Shown in pieces: positions 26,619-32,783 of a stretch of 32,783 nucleotides of DNA. How positions within the stretch are numbered: the stretch's first letter is position 1; every line of letters starts with the position of its first letter. The stretch lies in contig PCBO01000099.1 of the NCBI GenBank assembly GCA_002730975.1, forward strand, positions 1-32,783, given 5' to 3'. The stretch is from Opitutia bacterium. GTDB taxonomy: Bacteria > Verrucomicrobiota > Verrucomicrobiia > Opitutales > Seribacteraceae. Under the pieces are notes generated by a model that saw nothing but the letters and a program-made list of their open reading frames with translations, did no database searches and had not been told where the DNA came from. Made by a program: the position numbers and the translations under genes.

Positions 26619-27683
26619 ATGCAAAAGTTACGTCGGACCTATTTTATATTTCTTTTGTTCCTCCCTTTAACCATTACCGCCACGGGTACTCTCGACGTAT
26701 ACTGGGTAGACGTCGAAGGGGGTGCGGCCACCCTTGTGGTAACTCCTGCAGGCGAATCTCTTCTCGTCGACACGGGCAACCCAGGCACCCGCGATGCAGG
26801 ACGAATACACCAAGTAGCAACAAAGGTGGCGGGCTTAAAAAAGATCGATCATCTCATAACCACTCACTTCCACGGCGACCACTACGGAGGAGCCGCCATG
26901 CTGGCCAACCTGATGCCCATCGGTGTGGTGAACGACAACGGCATCCCAAAGAAGAATCCGGATCGGCATCGTAAAAACCCGATTTTCCCACAGCTCGTCA
27001 AACCCTATCGCGACATGAAGGCAGACAGCCGAAACGTCGTCAAACCAGGCTATGTCTTCCCACTGAAGCAAGCTAAGGGAGCGGCCAAGCTAAAGGTTAC
27101 CTGCGTAGTCGCAGACCAAAAGGTAATTCAGCCCCCAGCAAATGTTCGTTTAGCCAAAAACCCACTAACCGGCAGCGTGCCTGCAAAACCGGAGGATCTC
27201 TCCGACAATGCAAACAGCGTGGCCACCCTCTTCGAATTAGGAGCATTTAGGTTTCTCGATGGCGGAGACCTCACTTGGAACATCGAAGCCAAACTAGTAA
27301 CTCCCTTCAACGTGATCGGAACGATCGACGTCTACCAAGTGAACCACCACGGTCTCGACTCCAGCAACAACCCGGTCATGATAAATAGCCTGGCCCCCAC
27401 GGTGTCGGTGATGAACAATAGCCACACCAAGGGATGCGGTGCGGGTAGCTTCGCCGCCCTCAAGGGAGCCAAGTCCATCAAAGCCATGTGGCAGGTGCAC
27501 AAGAACCTGCGAAAAAAGGATCCCGAGAACAACACAATCGAGAACTATATTGCCAACTTGACCGAGCGAGACGGTTGCAAGGCTCACTACCTGAAGCTCT
27601 CCGTAGCCGCCGACGGGAATACATATAGCATGAGCAATCCCCGCAACGGCCAAAAAGTCACTTACCAGACCAAGAAAAGATAG
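26619..27683 (+). CDS. Secreted metallo-beta-lactamase-fold hydrolase (ComEC-type MBL domain)
   Basis: This is an exported metallo-hydrolase of 354 aa. A signal peptide covers residues 1 to about 23. The zinc motif Thr-His83-Phe-His85-Gly-Asp87-His88 is intact, preceded by Leu-Leu-Val-Asp-Thr-Gly-Asn, and followed by Asp-Gly-Gly-Asp-Leu-Thr-Trp and Asn-His-His-Gly, which supply the later ligands. The arrangement resembles the stand-alone ComEC/Rec2-like MBL proteins. It is divergent from jetA, but the signal peptide puts it outside the cytoplasm, so a role as the missing Wadjet nuclease is unlikely. The substrate is unknown. Confidence 0.88.
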   Translation: MQKLRRTYFIFLLFLPLTITATGTLDVYWVDVEGGAATLVVTPAGESLLVDTGNPGTRDAGRIHQVATKVAGLKKIDHLITTHFHGDHYGGAAMLANLMPIGVVNDNGIPKKNPDRHRKNPIFPQLVKPYRDMKADSRNVVKPGYVFPLKQAKGAAKLKVTCVVADQKVIQPPANVRLAKNPLTGSVPAKPEDLSDNANSVATLFELGAFRFLDGGDLTWNIEAKLVTPFNVIGTIDVYQVNHHGLDSSNNPVMINSLAPTVSVMNNSHTKGCGAGSFAALKGAKSIKAMWQVHKNLRKKDPENNTIENYIANLTERDGCKAHYLKLSVAADGNTYSMSNPRNGQKVTYQTKKR

Positions 27684-27759
27684 CGGACAGAGGCTCCAAC
27701 CTGCGCAGGCTTCTATTTGCTAGGATGTCGAATAATGAAATTGGCCGACCGGACGGTCG

Positions 27760-28704
27760 TCAGTCGATTACGTTGATGTCGAATCCAATTAATTCTCGCC
27801 ACCCTTCACCCAAGGCAGGATCGGCAGTTCTTATCGGTGTGACATGATGCCAAAGGTCGGTACCGTGAATGAATTCGTCGCGAGTATCGGATTGGAAAGC
27901 AAATTCGCCGGGTTGTAGAGCGTGATGATAGATCAACTCCTTGTTACCCTGAGGAAGAATTTTTTCGATTATTTGACTTTCACCACCTTTTACGTTGAAA
28001 CGATTCACAACGAGTGCCGAGATAATGTAGTCTGCACCATCCTCGTGAGCCCCCTCAGGAGAATTCTCTCCGGGTGAACCATGAGAAGCTCGAATGCTCA
28101 TGAAGTGAGCCGACAACCGCAACTTGCTTGCCTCCGGTCTAACCTCGCGCACCAGATCGTAAACTGCTCGAAGCCAAGACTGGAAGTGTTTGTTTTCCAC
28201 ATGGGCATCAGGGGATTCGTCAAAGACACGAGGGAGCGAGCGAATATCCGACTCGTCCACTGCCTGAGAAAAACCGGAAGGAGGCTCACGCATAATTGAA
28301 TCCTCGGCCACTACGAAAGTAGCCATCGAACGGCGACGCCAAGGCTCGACTTGATCAAATCGATTCCTTTGCTCGTCGTTCAACCGATTCGTCCAATCAG
28401 AATAAATGGACTCGTCCGCTTCACCAAGGTAGTAACTGGGAAAGAGCTCATGCAAAACAGTAGTCTCGCCCGGAAAGGCCTCCTCCAAAATCTCCAATCT
28501 TTCTCTACGAACATCGTAATTGTCCCAAGATAGTTCTTCGAAGATCGAGGCATGCTCGGCCAAAAAACCATTCTCATCCAAACCGAGATCCCGCAAACGG
28601 GCAAGACGGACAGGCGACTTGATCGTACGTCCCACCAACTGTGAAATCTCCTTTTCGCTGATTGGGATTCGATCGATGATCTCTGTCTTTCTAACGCTAG
28701 ACAT
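27760..28704 (-). CDS. 2-oxoglutarate/Fe(II) dioxygenase (2OG-Fe_Oxy_2, BsmA/IDO-like)
   Basis: The C-terminal half (about 190-314) matches the 2OG-Fe dioxygenase family that includes L-isoleucine dioxygenase and BsmA. It has Glu-Gly-Ala-His220-Glu-Asp222-Gly (the HxD iron ligands), Val-Lys-Gly-Gly-Glu-Ser, Leu-Gln-Pro-Gly-Glu and His-His287-Val-Thr-Pro-Ile-Arg292 with the distal His and a likely 2OG-binding Arg. The N-terminal part (about 1-185) is longer than usual for this family; it is charged and Arg-rich and I do not recognise it. No signal peptide is present, so the enzyme is cytoplasmic. The likely reaction is hydroxylation of a free amino acid or related small molecule. It runs in the same direction as the downstream-lying MBL gene's opposite strand, with no obvious operon partner. 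Confidence 0.8.
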   Translation of the reverse strand: MSSVRKTEIIDRIPISEKEISQLVGRTIKSPVRLARLRDLGLDENGFLAEHASIFEELSWDNYDVRRERLEILEEAFPGETTVLHELFPSYYLGEADESIYSDWTNRLNDEQRNRFDQVEPWRRRSMATFVVAEDSIMREPPSGFSQAVDESDIRSLPRVFDESPDAHVENKHFQSWLRAVYDLVREVRPEASKLRLSAHFMSIRASHGSPGENSPEGAHEDGADYIISALVVNRFNVKGGESQIIEKILPQGNKELIYHHALQPGEFAFQSDTRDEFIHGTDLWHHVTPIRTADPALGEGWRELIGFDINVID

Positions 28705-28742
28705 AAATTTTTGAAAAACGAGACCGCGGTCTTCGACCGGGC

Positions 28743-29744
28743 CTATTTGTTAAGACGGAGACTGCGAATTCCATCCCCGCCCGAAACATATAGCACACCG
28801 TCACTGTAAGAAAGGCAGTCGGCGGGACCGCCGGCATCGTAAGTGAGCAAGAGCGTACCCTGAACCAAGTCGAAAACCTTTATTTTTTTCGTATCGCCGA
28901 GACCTACGTAGAGGAGACCCGATTCGTCGAAAGCCAATCCCTGAGGCTCTTCTCCGGAGGACGAGAAGTCCACCAAAGTCCACATTTCAGCAGGCATATC
29001 GTCCTTCCGGAGATCAAAGACCAACACTCGACCGGAGTCCGGTTCCGCCGCCACGAGACGACGACCATCAGGACTAATGGCCAAACCTCTGACTCGGACC
29101 AATTCTTGATTCAACATACCCACGTATCCATCCTCCGGGCGAATAATGAACACAGCTCCTGAACTAGGTGAACTGGCGTAAATATCTCCATCAGGTCCGA
29201 TAACAACGTCACACACGCTTCCGAGCGAAAAGCCATCGAAAGAATCTGCAAGGACTTCCAGTTTCCCTGCTCGTGGCACAGCACTCCCTTCAGGCGAGTC
29301 GAAGCGTGGTAGCAGGTCCGTTTCTGTTTCGGGATATATTCGGATGACCTTGCCCGTTCCGGCCTCAGCAACCACTAAGCGACCTTGCCCATCGATTCGC
29401 ATGCCATGAGCCCTTGGCGTACGATCCCCGTATGAAGTCATCCATTGCGTAAGATCGATGAAGGTCTCGGGGGATTGAGACTGGCCGACTTGATGCATGC
29501 CGATGGTTCCGGACTGAAGGTAGTTGGCAAAGTAGAGAATCCCATCGGTAGAAAAAGTCAAACCACCCGAACGATTCAAGTTGGGTATGACGGGAGATAA
29601 CTCGACATTCTCGGGCGGCAACAAAGGAAAGGTTTCGCCACGAGGGATAGATGTAGTATTCTTCGGACTTTTAGAAGCCGTAACGCAACCGCCCAGCAAA
29701 GAAATGCCAAGCACAAGGAAAAGAATTGCCAATGCGTGTTTCAA
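28743..29744 (-). CDS. SMP-30/NHL-like beta-propeller lipoprotein
   Basis: This is a 333-aa predicted lipoprotein. The signal peptide ends in the lipobox Leu-Gly-Gly-Cys (Cys20), followed by a Ser/Thr/Pro-rich linker. The rest contains regularly spaced propeller blades of the SMP-30/gluconolactonase or NHL kind, such as Gly-Leu-Thr-Phe-Ser-Thr-Asp-Gly-Ile-Leu-Tyr, Asp-Val-Val-Ile-Gly-Pro-Asp-Gly-Asp-Ile-Tyr and Gly-Leu-Ala-Phe-Asp-Glu-Ser-Gly-Leu-Leu-Tyr. The start is TTG 29744, as no ATG gives the leader. The gene lies 38 bp upstream of the dioxygenase gene on the same strand, so co-transcription is likely. It may be a binding or lactonase-type protein; the catalytic metal ligands are not clear enough to call it an enzyme. 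Confidence 0.8.
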   Translation of the reverse strand: MKHALAILFLVLGISLLGGCVTASKSPKNTTSIPRGETFPLLPPENVELSPVIPNLNRSGGLTFSTDGILYFANYLQSGTIGMHQVGQSQSPETFIDLTQWMTSYGDRTPRAHGMRIDGQGRLVVAEAGTGKVIRIYPETETDLLPRFDSPEGSAVPRAGKLEVLADSFDGFSLGSVCDVVIGPDGDIYASSPSSGAVFIIRPEDGYVGMLNQELVRVRGLAISPDGRRLVAAEPDSGRVLVFDLRKDDMPAEMWTLVDFSSSGEEPQGLAFDESGLLYVGLGDTKKIKVFDLVQGTLLLTYDAGGPADCLSYSDGVLYVSGGDGIRSLRLNK

Positions 29745-29842
29745 GATAAAGTTGTTTTTATACTAGACAATTTCAAGTAATACCTTCGGTCCGTGAGATT
29801 CAAACTAAAAGATGAAAAAGTTAAAGGCGGGCGAATCTAAAA

Positions 29843-30682
29843 ATGTCGGAAGATGCTCTAAGTCAAGCGACTGAAATAATAAGGAAGGCTGATGCCATGC
29901 TCATTGGAGCGGGAGCAGGTTTCGGAGTGGACTCGGGTTTGCCGGATTTTCGAGGGGATGAAGGTTTCTGGGAAGCATACCCGCCAATCGCGAAACTTGG
30001 AATTGGCTTTGAGGAAATGGCTAATCCAAAATGGTTCGAGGATGACCCTTCGCTCGCTTGGGGATTTTACGGGCACCGGCACCAACTCTATCGCGATACG
30101 ATTCCACACTCAGGATTTACAATGCTCCGTCGATGGGCGGAAAGCATGAAGCAGGGAGCTTTTGTATATACCTCCAATGTCGATGGTCATTTTCAACGGG
30201 TAGACTTCGATCAAAACCGCATCTTGGAATGTCATGGATCTCTTAATCACTTCCAATGTCTGGAACGCTGCGGGCAAGCAATCTGGAGACAGGATAATCT
30301 CAATCTATCCGTTGACGAGCTCACACTTCGAGCCTCTACGCCCTTCCCCGCTTGCCCATCTTGCGGGAGCATAGCTAGACCCAACATCCTGATGTTCGGC
30401 GACTGGGGTTGGGATTCATCTCGTACGGAGGAACAACGCGGCCATTTCATGGATTGGGTCCAGAATACCGGAACCTCTCAAATGGTTATAGTGGAGATCG
30501 GGGCAGGGGTAACGATTCCCTCGGTAAGAAACATATGCGAACAATTGGCCGACGAAACGAAGGGAGACCTAATCCGGATTAATCCAAGAGATCCCCAAGG
30601 GCCCGCCAATACTATTTCGATTCCCCTTGGAGGTCTTGAAGCCCTTCGAGGTATCGACGAATTAATGACCGAGGGACGATGA
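29843..30682 (+). CDS. Sirtuin (Sir2 family NAD-dependent protein deacylase)
   Basis: This is a cytoplasmic Sir2-family protein of 279 aa. It has the NAD motif Gly-Ala-Gly-Ala-Gly-Phe-Gly-Val-Asp-Ser-Gly (22-32) followed by Pro-Asp-Phe-Arg-Gly. Thr-Ser-Asn-Val-Asp (110-114) stands in place of Thr-Gln-Asn-Ile-Asp, and the catalytic His131 is in Cys-His-Gly-Ser. A zinc site is formed by Cys139, Cys143, Cys171 and Cys174. The extended Gly-Phe-Gly before the Asp-Ser and the Gly-Phe-Trp segment place it in a bacterial subgroup distinct from CobB. Sirtuins remove acyl groups from lysine using NAD and release nicotinamide and O-acyl-ADP-ribose. Its stop overlaps the start of a 2H-phosphoesterase gene as ATGA, which suggests linked ADP-ribose chemistry. 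Confidence 0.9.
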   Translation: MSEDALSQATEIIRKADAMLIGAGAGFGVDSGLPDFRGDEGFWEAYPPIAKLGIGFEEMANPKWFEDDPSLAWGFYGHRHQLYRDTIPHSGFTMLRRWAESMKQGAFVYTSNVDGHFQRVDFDQNRILECHGSLNHFQCLERCGQAIWRQDNLNLSVDELTLRASTPFPACPSCGSIARPNILMFGDWGWDSSRTEEQRGHFMDWVQNTGTSQMVIVEIGAGVTIPSVRNICEQLADETKGDLIRINPRDPQGPANTISIPLGGLEALRGIDELMTEGR

Positions 30683-31182
30683 CCCACAGAAATCTTGCCT
30701 TTTGGCTCATCCCTTGCCCCGAAGACTCCGTAAACCTCCAATCCGTAATCGGAGATTTTGCCAAGCGATATGGCGCCCCTGTCTTCAAACCGCACCTCAC
30801 CCTATGTTACGTACAATTCAGCGATAAAGCGACTCCTTGGGGCAACCTGCCGGAAATCGAGCCGATTTCACTTCCTGTCCTCGGAGTCGACTCCACCGCC
30901 CAATACACCAAAACTCTTTTCCTTCGGTTTCCACGCAATGAGAGACTTTTAGCTCTCAAGGAAAGCCTACTCGAACGATGCCCCAAACCTGATACGCAGA
31001 TAATGGATACCCACCTAAGCCTCCTTTACGCTGAACTGCCGTTAAGTGAAAAACAACAGCTGGCAAAGAATCTCATTCCGCCTCTATCGAATGTTTGCTT
31101 CACGGAAATCCGAGTGATCCAGCACCCCGCAAACGTAACAAAAAAAGAAGACGTTGAAGCTTTTAGAAAAGTAACGGCATAA
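30679..31182 (+). CDS. 2H phosphoesterase, cyclic phosphodiesterase (CPDase)-like
   Basis: This 167-aa protein carries the two signature motifs of the 2H superfamily: Phe-Lys-Pro-His39-Leu-Thr41-Leu and Asp-Thr-His112-Leu-Ser114-Leu. They lie about 70 residues apart, as expected for the bilobal fold. The N-terminus Ala-Phe-Trp-Leu-Ile-Pro and the general layout look like the plant and yeast CPDases that open ADP-ribose 1'',2''-cyclic phosphate. Related enzymes act on 2',5'-linked or 2',3'-cyclic RNA ends. Translation is coupled to the sirtuin gene by a 4-nt ATGA overlap. From that I infer an ADP-ribose-type substrate, but an RNA substrate is possible. Confidence 0.8.
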   Translation: MTHRNLAFWLIPCPEDSVNLQSVIGDFAKRYGAPVFKPHLTLCYVQFSDKATPWGNLPEIEPISLPVLGVDSTAQYTKTLFLRFPRNERLLALKESLLERCPKPDTQIMDTHLSLLYAELPLSEKQQLAKNLIPPLSNVCFTEIRVIQHPANVTKKEDVEAFRKVTA

Positions 31183-31253
31183 CTTCACCCATCGCTACAA
31201 TATAGCTGACGACCGAACCAACCGTTAAAAGACAGGATCAAACGATCCCCGAC

Positions 31254-32783
31254 CTACTTCTTAGGTTTTCTCTTCTTTGGCTTAGAAGAAGAGGAGCTTT
31301 TTCTAAAGTTCAGTTTTTTCAAGGCATCGCCCACGGGAGCCAGTTGCTTGCCCTTTAAGCGGTCGACCTGCTCCGCGACGCGAAACCATTCCTTTGACAT
31401 AGCAGTCACACGCTCGGGATGCTCGGAAGAAAGATCGTTGGTCTCTGTGCGGTCTTCATCGACATTGAACAATTCCCAGCGACCTAGTTTGGCAGAAGAC
31501 AGTTTCCAATCACCTTGACGCAAAGCGCGGTCCGTCCCGAAATGGAAATAGAGGGTTTCGTGCGGTTCACGCATCTTGCCCGCGAAAATGGGTCCCAAGG
31601 ACTTCCCCTGCAACGGATCGATCTTTCGCTCGCCAACCTGCTTGGGATACTTTGCCTTTCCCAGGTCGACGAAGGTCGCCATGAAGTCGATTAGGTGTCC
31701 GGGTTGTCGAGTGATTGCTCCGGGCTTGGTCTTGAGACCTTCCGGCCAATGCACGATCAACGGAGAGGAGATGCCTCCCTCGTGCTGATTCTGCTTGTAG
31801 AGGCGGAAGGGAGTGTTCCCGACGTGAGCCCAAGAAGCGTCGTAGGTCCAATAAGACTTTGGGTCCCACGGCTTGTACTCGCGACCACGAGTACGCTCGA
31901 ACGGGCAAGCCCCGTTGTCGGAGCAAAAAAGGATGAGGGTATCCTCAAGGAGGTTCTTCTCCTTCAAATAGGAAACGAGACGACCCACGTTTCGGTCGAG
32001 AACGTCTACCATGGCGGCAAAAACTTCCATACGATCGGACTCCCACTGCTTTTCAGTTGCTGAAAGACTCTTCCATGAAGGTACGTGATCCGGACGCAGA
32101 CTGAGCTTGTACTTCGTCGGTATCAGTCCGGACTTCAGTTGACGTTTGTATCGCTCAATACGCATCTTGTCCCAACCCGAATCATAACGACCATCGTACT
32201 TCTTAACGTCCTCTTCCGGAGCGTGAAGCGGATAGTGTGGGGCGTTGAAGGCGACGTAGAGAAGAAAAGGATCTTCCTTGCGAGTGGCCTCGTCGAGAAA
32301 GTCCAATCCGTAATCCATTATGGCATTGGTCGTGTAGAAAGGTTTTCCATTGAGCGTCGCAGGCACTTTCCAGTCGACGCCATTGAGACGAAAAGAATTG
32401 TCCCCGGTAAAGAAGTTGGTCGCCCCCGAGAGGTGCCCCCAGTAGCGATCAAATCCGAAGTCGGTGGGTTGCTTGCTCAAGTGCCACTTTCCAACCATCT
32501 GAGTGGAATACCCAGCCTTGCTCATGACCTCCGCGATGGTAGAGCCACGACTAAGGCTACCGCTTCCGGCTTGGTCGCAATAAAGTCCAGTCAACAGGCA
32601 TACTCTGGAAGAATGGCACTTGGCCGTATTGTAGAACTGGCTGAATCGCAAGCCCTTCGCAGCAAGTCCGTCGAGATTTGGGGTCTCGATTTCAGAACCG
32701 TAGCAACCCAAGTCAGAAAAGCCGAGATCATCGGCCATAATAAGAACAATGTTTGGACGCTCGGCGGCGCACGCCACGGAGGC
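31254..32783 (-). CDS. Exported sulfatase with variant active-site motif, 5'-truncated by window edge
   Basis: This is a sulfatase (formylglycine-dependent family) acting outside the cytoplasm, probably on sulfated polysaccharide. The frame is open to the window end. The codons before the GTG at 32777 encode Ala-Ser, then Val-Ala-Cys-Ala-Ala-Glu-Arg-Pro-Asn, which is the end of a signal peptide, so the real start lies outside. Metal ligands Asp-Asp (16-17, counted from GTG 32777) are in Met-Ala-Asp-Asp-Leu-Gly, and Cys-Ser-Asp-Asn-Gly and Gly-Lys-Trp-His-Leu are present. The maturation motif reads Cys54-His-Ser-Ser-Arg58, with Ser where the standard Cys-x-Pro-x-Arg has Pro. The C-terminus is a basic Ser/Lys/Arg tail. 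The gene converges on the 2H phosphoesterase gene. Confidence 0.9.
   Translation of the reverse strand, partial: ASVACAAERPNIVLIMADDLGFSDLGCYGSEIETPNLDGLAAKGLRFSQFYNTAKCHSSRVCLLTGLYCDQAGSGSLSRGSTIAEVMSKAGYSTQMVGKWHLSKQPTDFGFDRYWGHLSGATNFFTGDNSFRLNGVDWKVPATLNGKPFYTTNAIMDYGLDFLDEATRKEDPFLLYVAFNAPHYPLHAPEEDVKKYDGRYDSGWDKMRIERYKRQLKSGLIPTKYKLSLRPDHVPSWKSLSATEKQWESDRMEVFAAMVDVLDRNVGRLVSYLKEKNLLEDTLILFCSDNGACPFERTRGREYKPWDPKSYWTYDASWAHVGNTPFRLYKQNQHEGGISSPLIVHWPEGLKTKPGAITRQPGHLIDFMATFVDLGKAKYPKQVGERKIDPLQGKSLGPIFAGKMREPHETLYFHFGTDRALRQGDWKLSSAKLGRWELFNVDEDRTETNDLSSEHPERVTAMSKEWFRVAEQVDRLKGKQLAPVGDALKKLNFRKSSSSSKPKKRKPKK

Noticed and set aside
26619-27683. The metallo-beta-lactamase-fold protein as a substitute for the missing JetD nuclease
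   Set aside because: It has a signal peptide and is transcribed away from the jet operon, so it should not act on cytoplasmic DNA.
27746-27759. CGACCG-GA-CGGTCG inverted repeat between the MBL and dioxygenase genes
   Set aside because: The loop is too small for a stable terminator hairpin and there is no T run; an operator role cannot be supported from one copy.
31235-31248. GGATC-AAAC-GATCC hairpin between convergent genes as a terminator
   Set aside because: The stem is only five base pairs and has no T run on either side.

Overview
The window is chromosomal DNA from a bacterium of the Planctomycetota-Verrucomicrobiota-Chlamydiota (PVC) group, most likely a Verrucomicrobiota member. The markers are a PVC-type heme-binding CxxCH protein, a DUF1549/DUF1553 cytochrome protein paired with a DUF1501 protein, Tat-exported Gfo/Idh/MocA oxidoreductases, a Tat-exported sugar isomerase/epimerase, a PIG-L deacetylase and a sulfatase. 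These are typical of heterotrophs that break down complex carbohydrates. No rRNA, tRNA, CRISPR array, insertion sequence or attachment site was seen. Few genes have a clear Shine-Dalgarno sequence.

Left part (1-3820): the 3' part of a PIG-L deacetylase gene converges on a decayed 3' fragment of a Gfo/Idh/MocA gene that carries two in-frame stops. Then, on the minus strand, a Uup-type ABC-F ATPase gene is followed, with an ATGA overlap, by a secreted SGNH hydrolase gene.

Saccharide block (4144-13003): two overlapping Gfo/Idh/MocA genes run into a giant secreted fusion of polysaccharide deacetylase, FG-GAP-like segments, PVC dehydrogenase-like propeller, HEAT repeats and cytochrome c. Its reading frame extends upstream of the first ATG and encodes a signal peptide, so it probably uses a rare start codon. 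A Tat-exported xylose-isomerase-like protein converges on it.

Middle block (13210-20785): a small secreted lysine-rich EF-hand protein with its own terminator; an aminotransferase plus omega-amidase-like nitrilase pair, which fits glutamine or methionine keto-acid salvage; a YghZ-type aldo/keto reductase; and the DUF1549/DUF1553 plus DUF1501 pair.

Right part (20878-32783): a tightly overlapped three-gene minus-strand operon encodes JetA, JetB and JetC, the condensin part of a Wadjet/MksBEF-type system. No jetD nuclease gene is present next to it. It is followed by a secreted metallo-beta-lactamase-fold protein, a 2OG-Fe(II) dioxygenase, a beta-propeller lipoprotein, a translationally coupled sirtuin plus 2H-phosphoesterase pair, and a sulfatase gene cut by the window edge. 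The JetD-less condensin operon and the sirtuin/2H-phosphoesterase pair are the two most interesting systems here.
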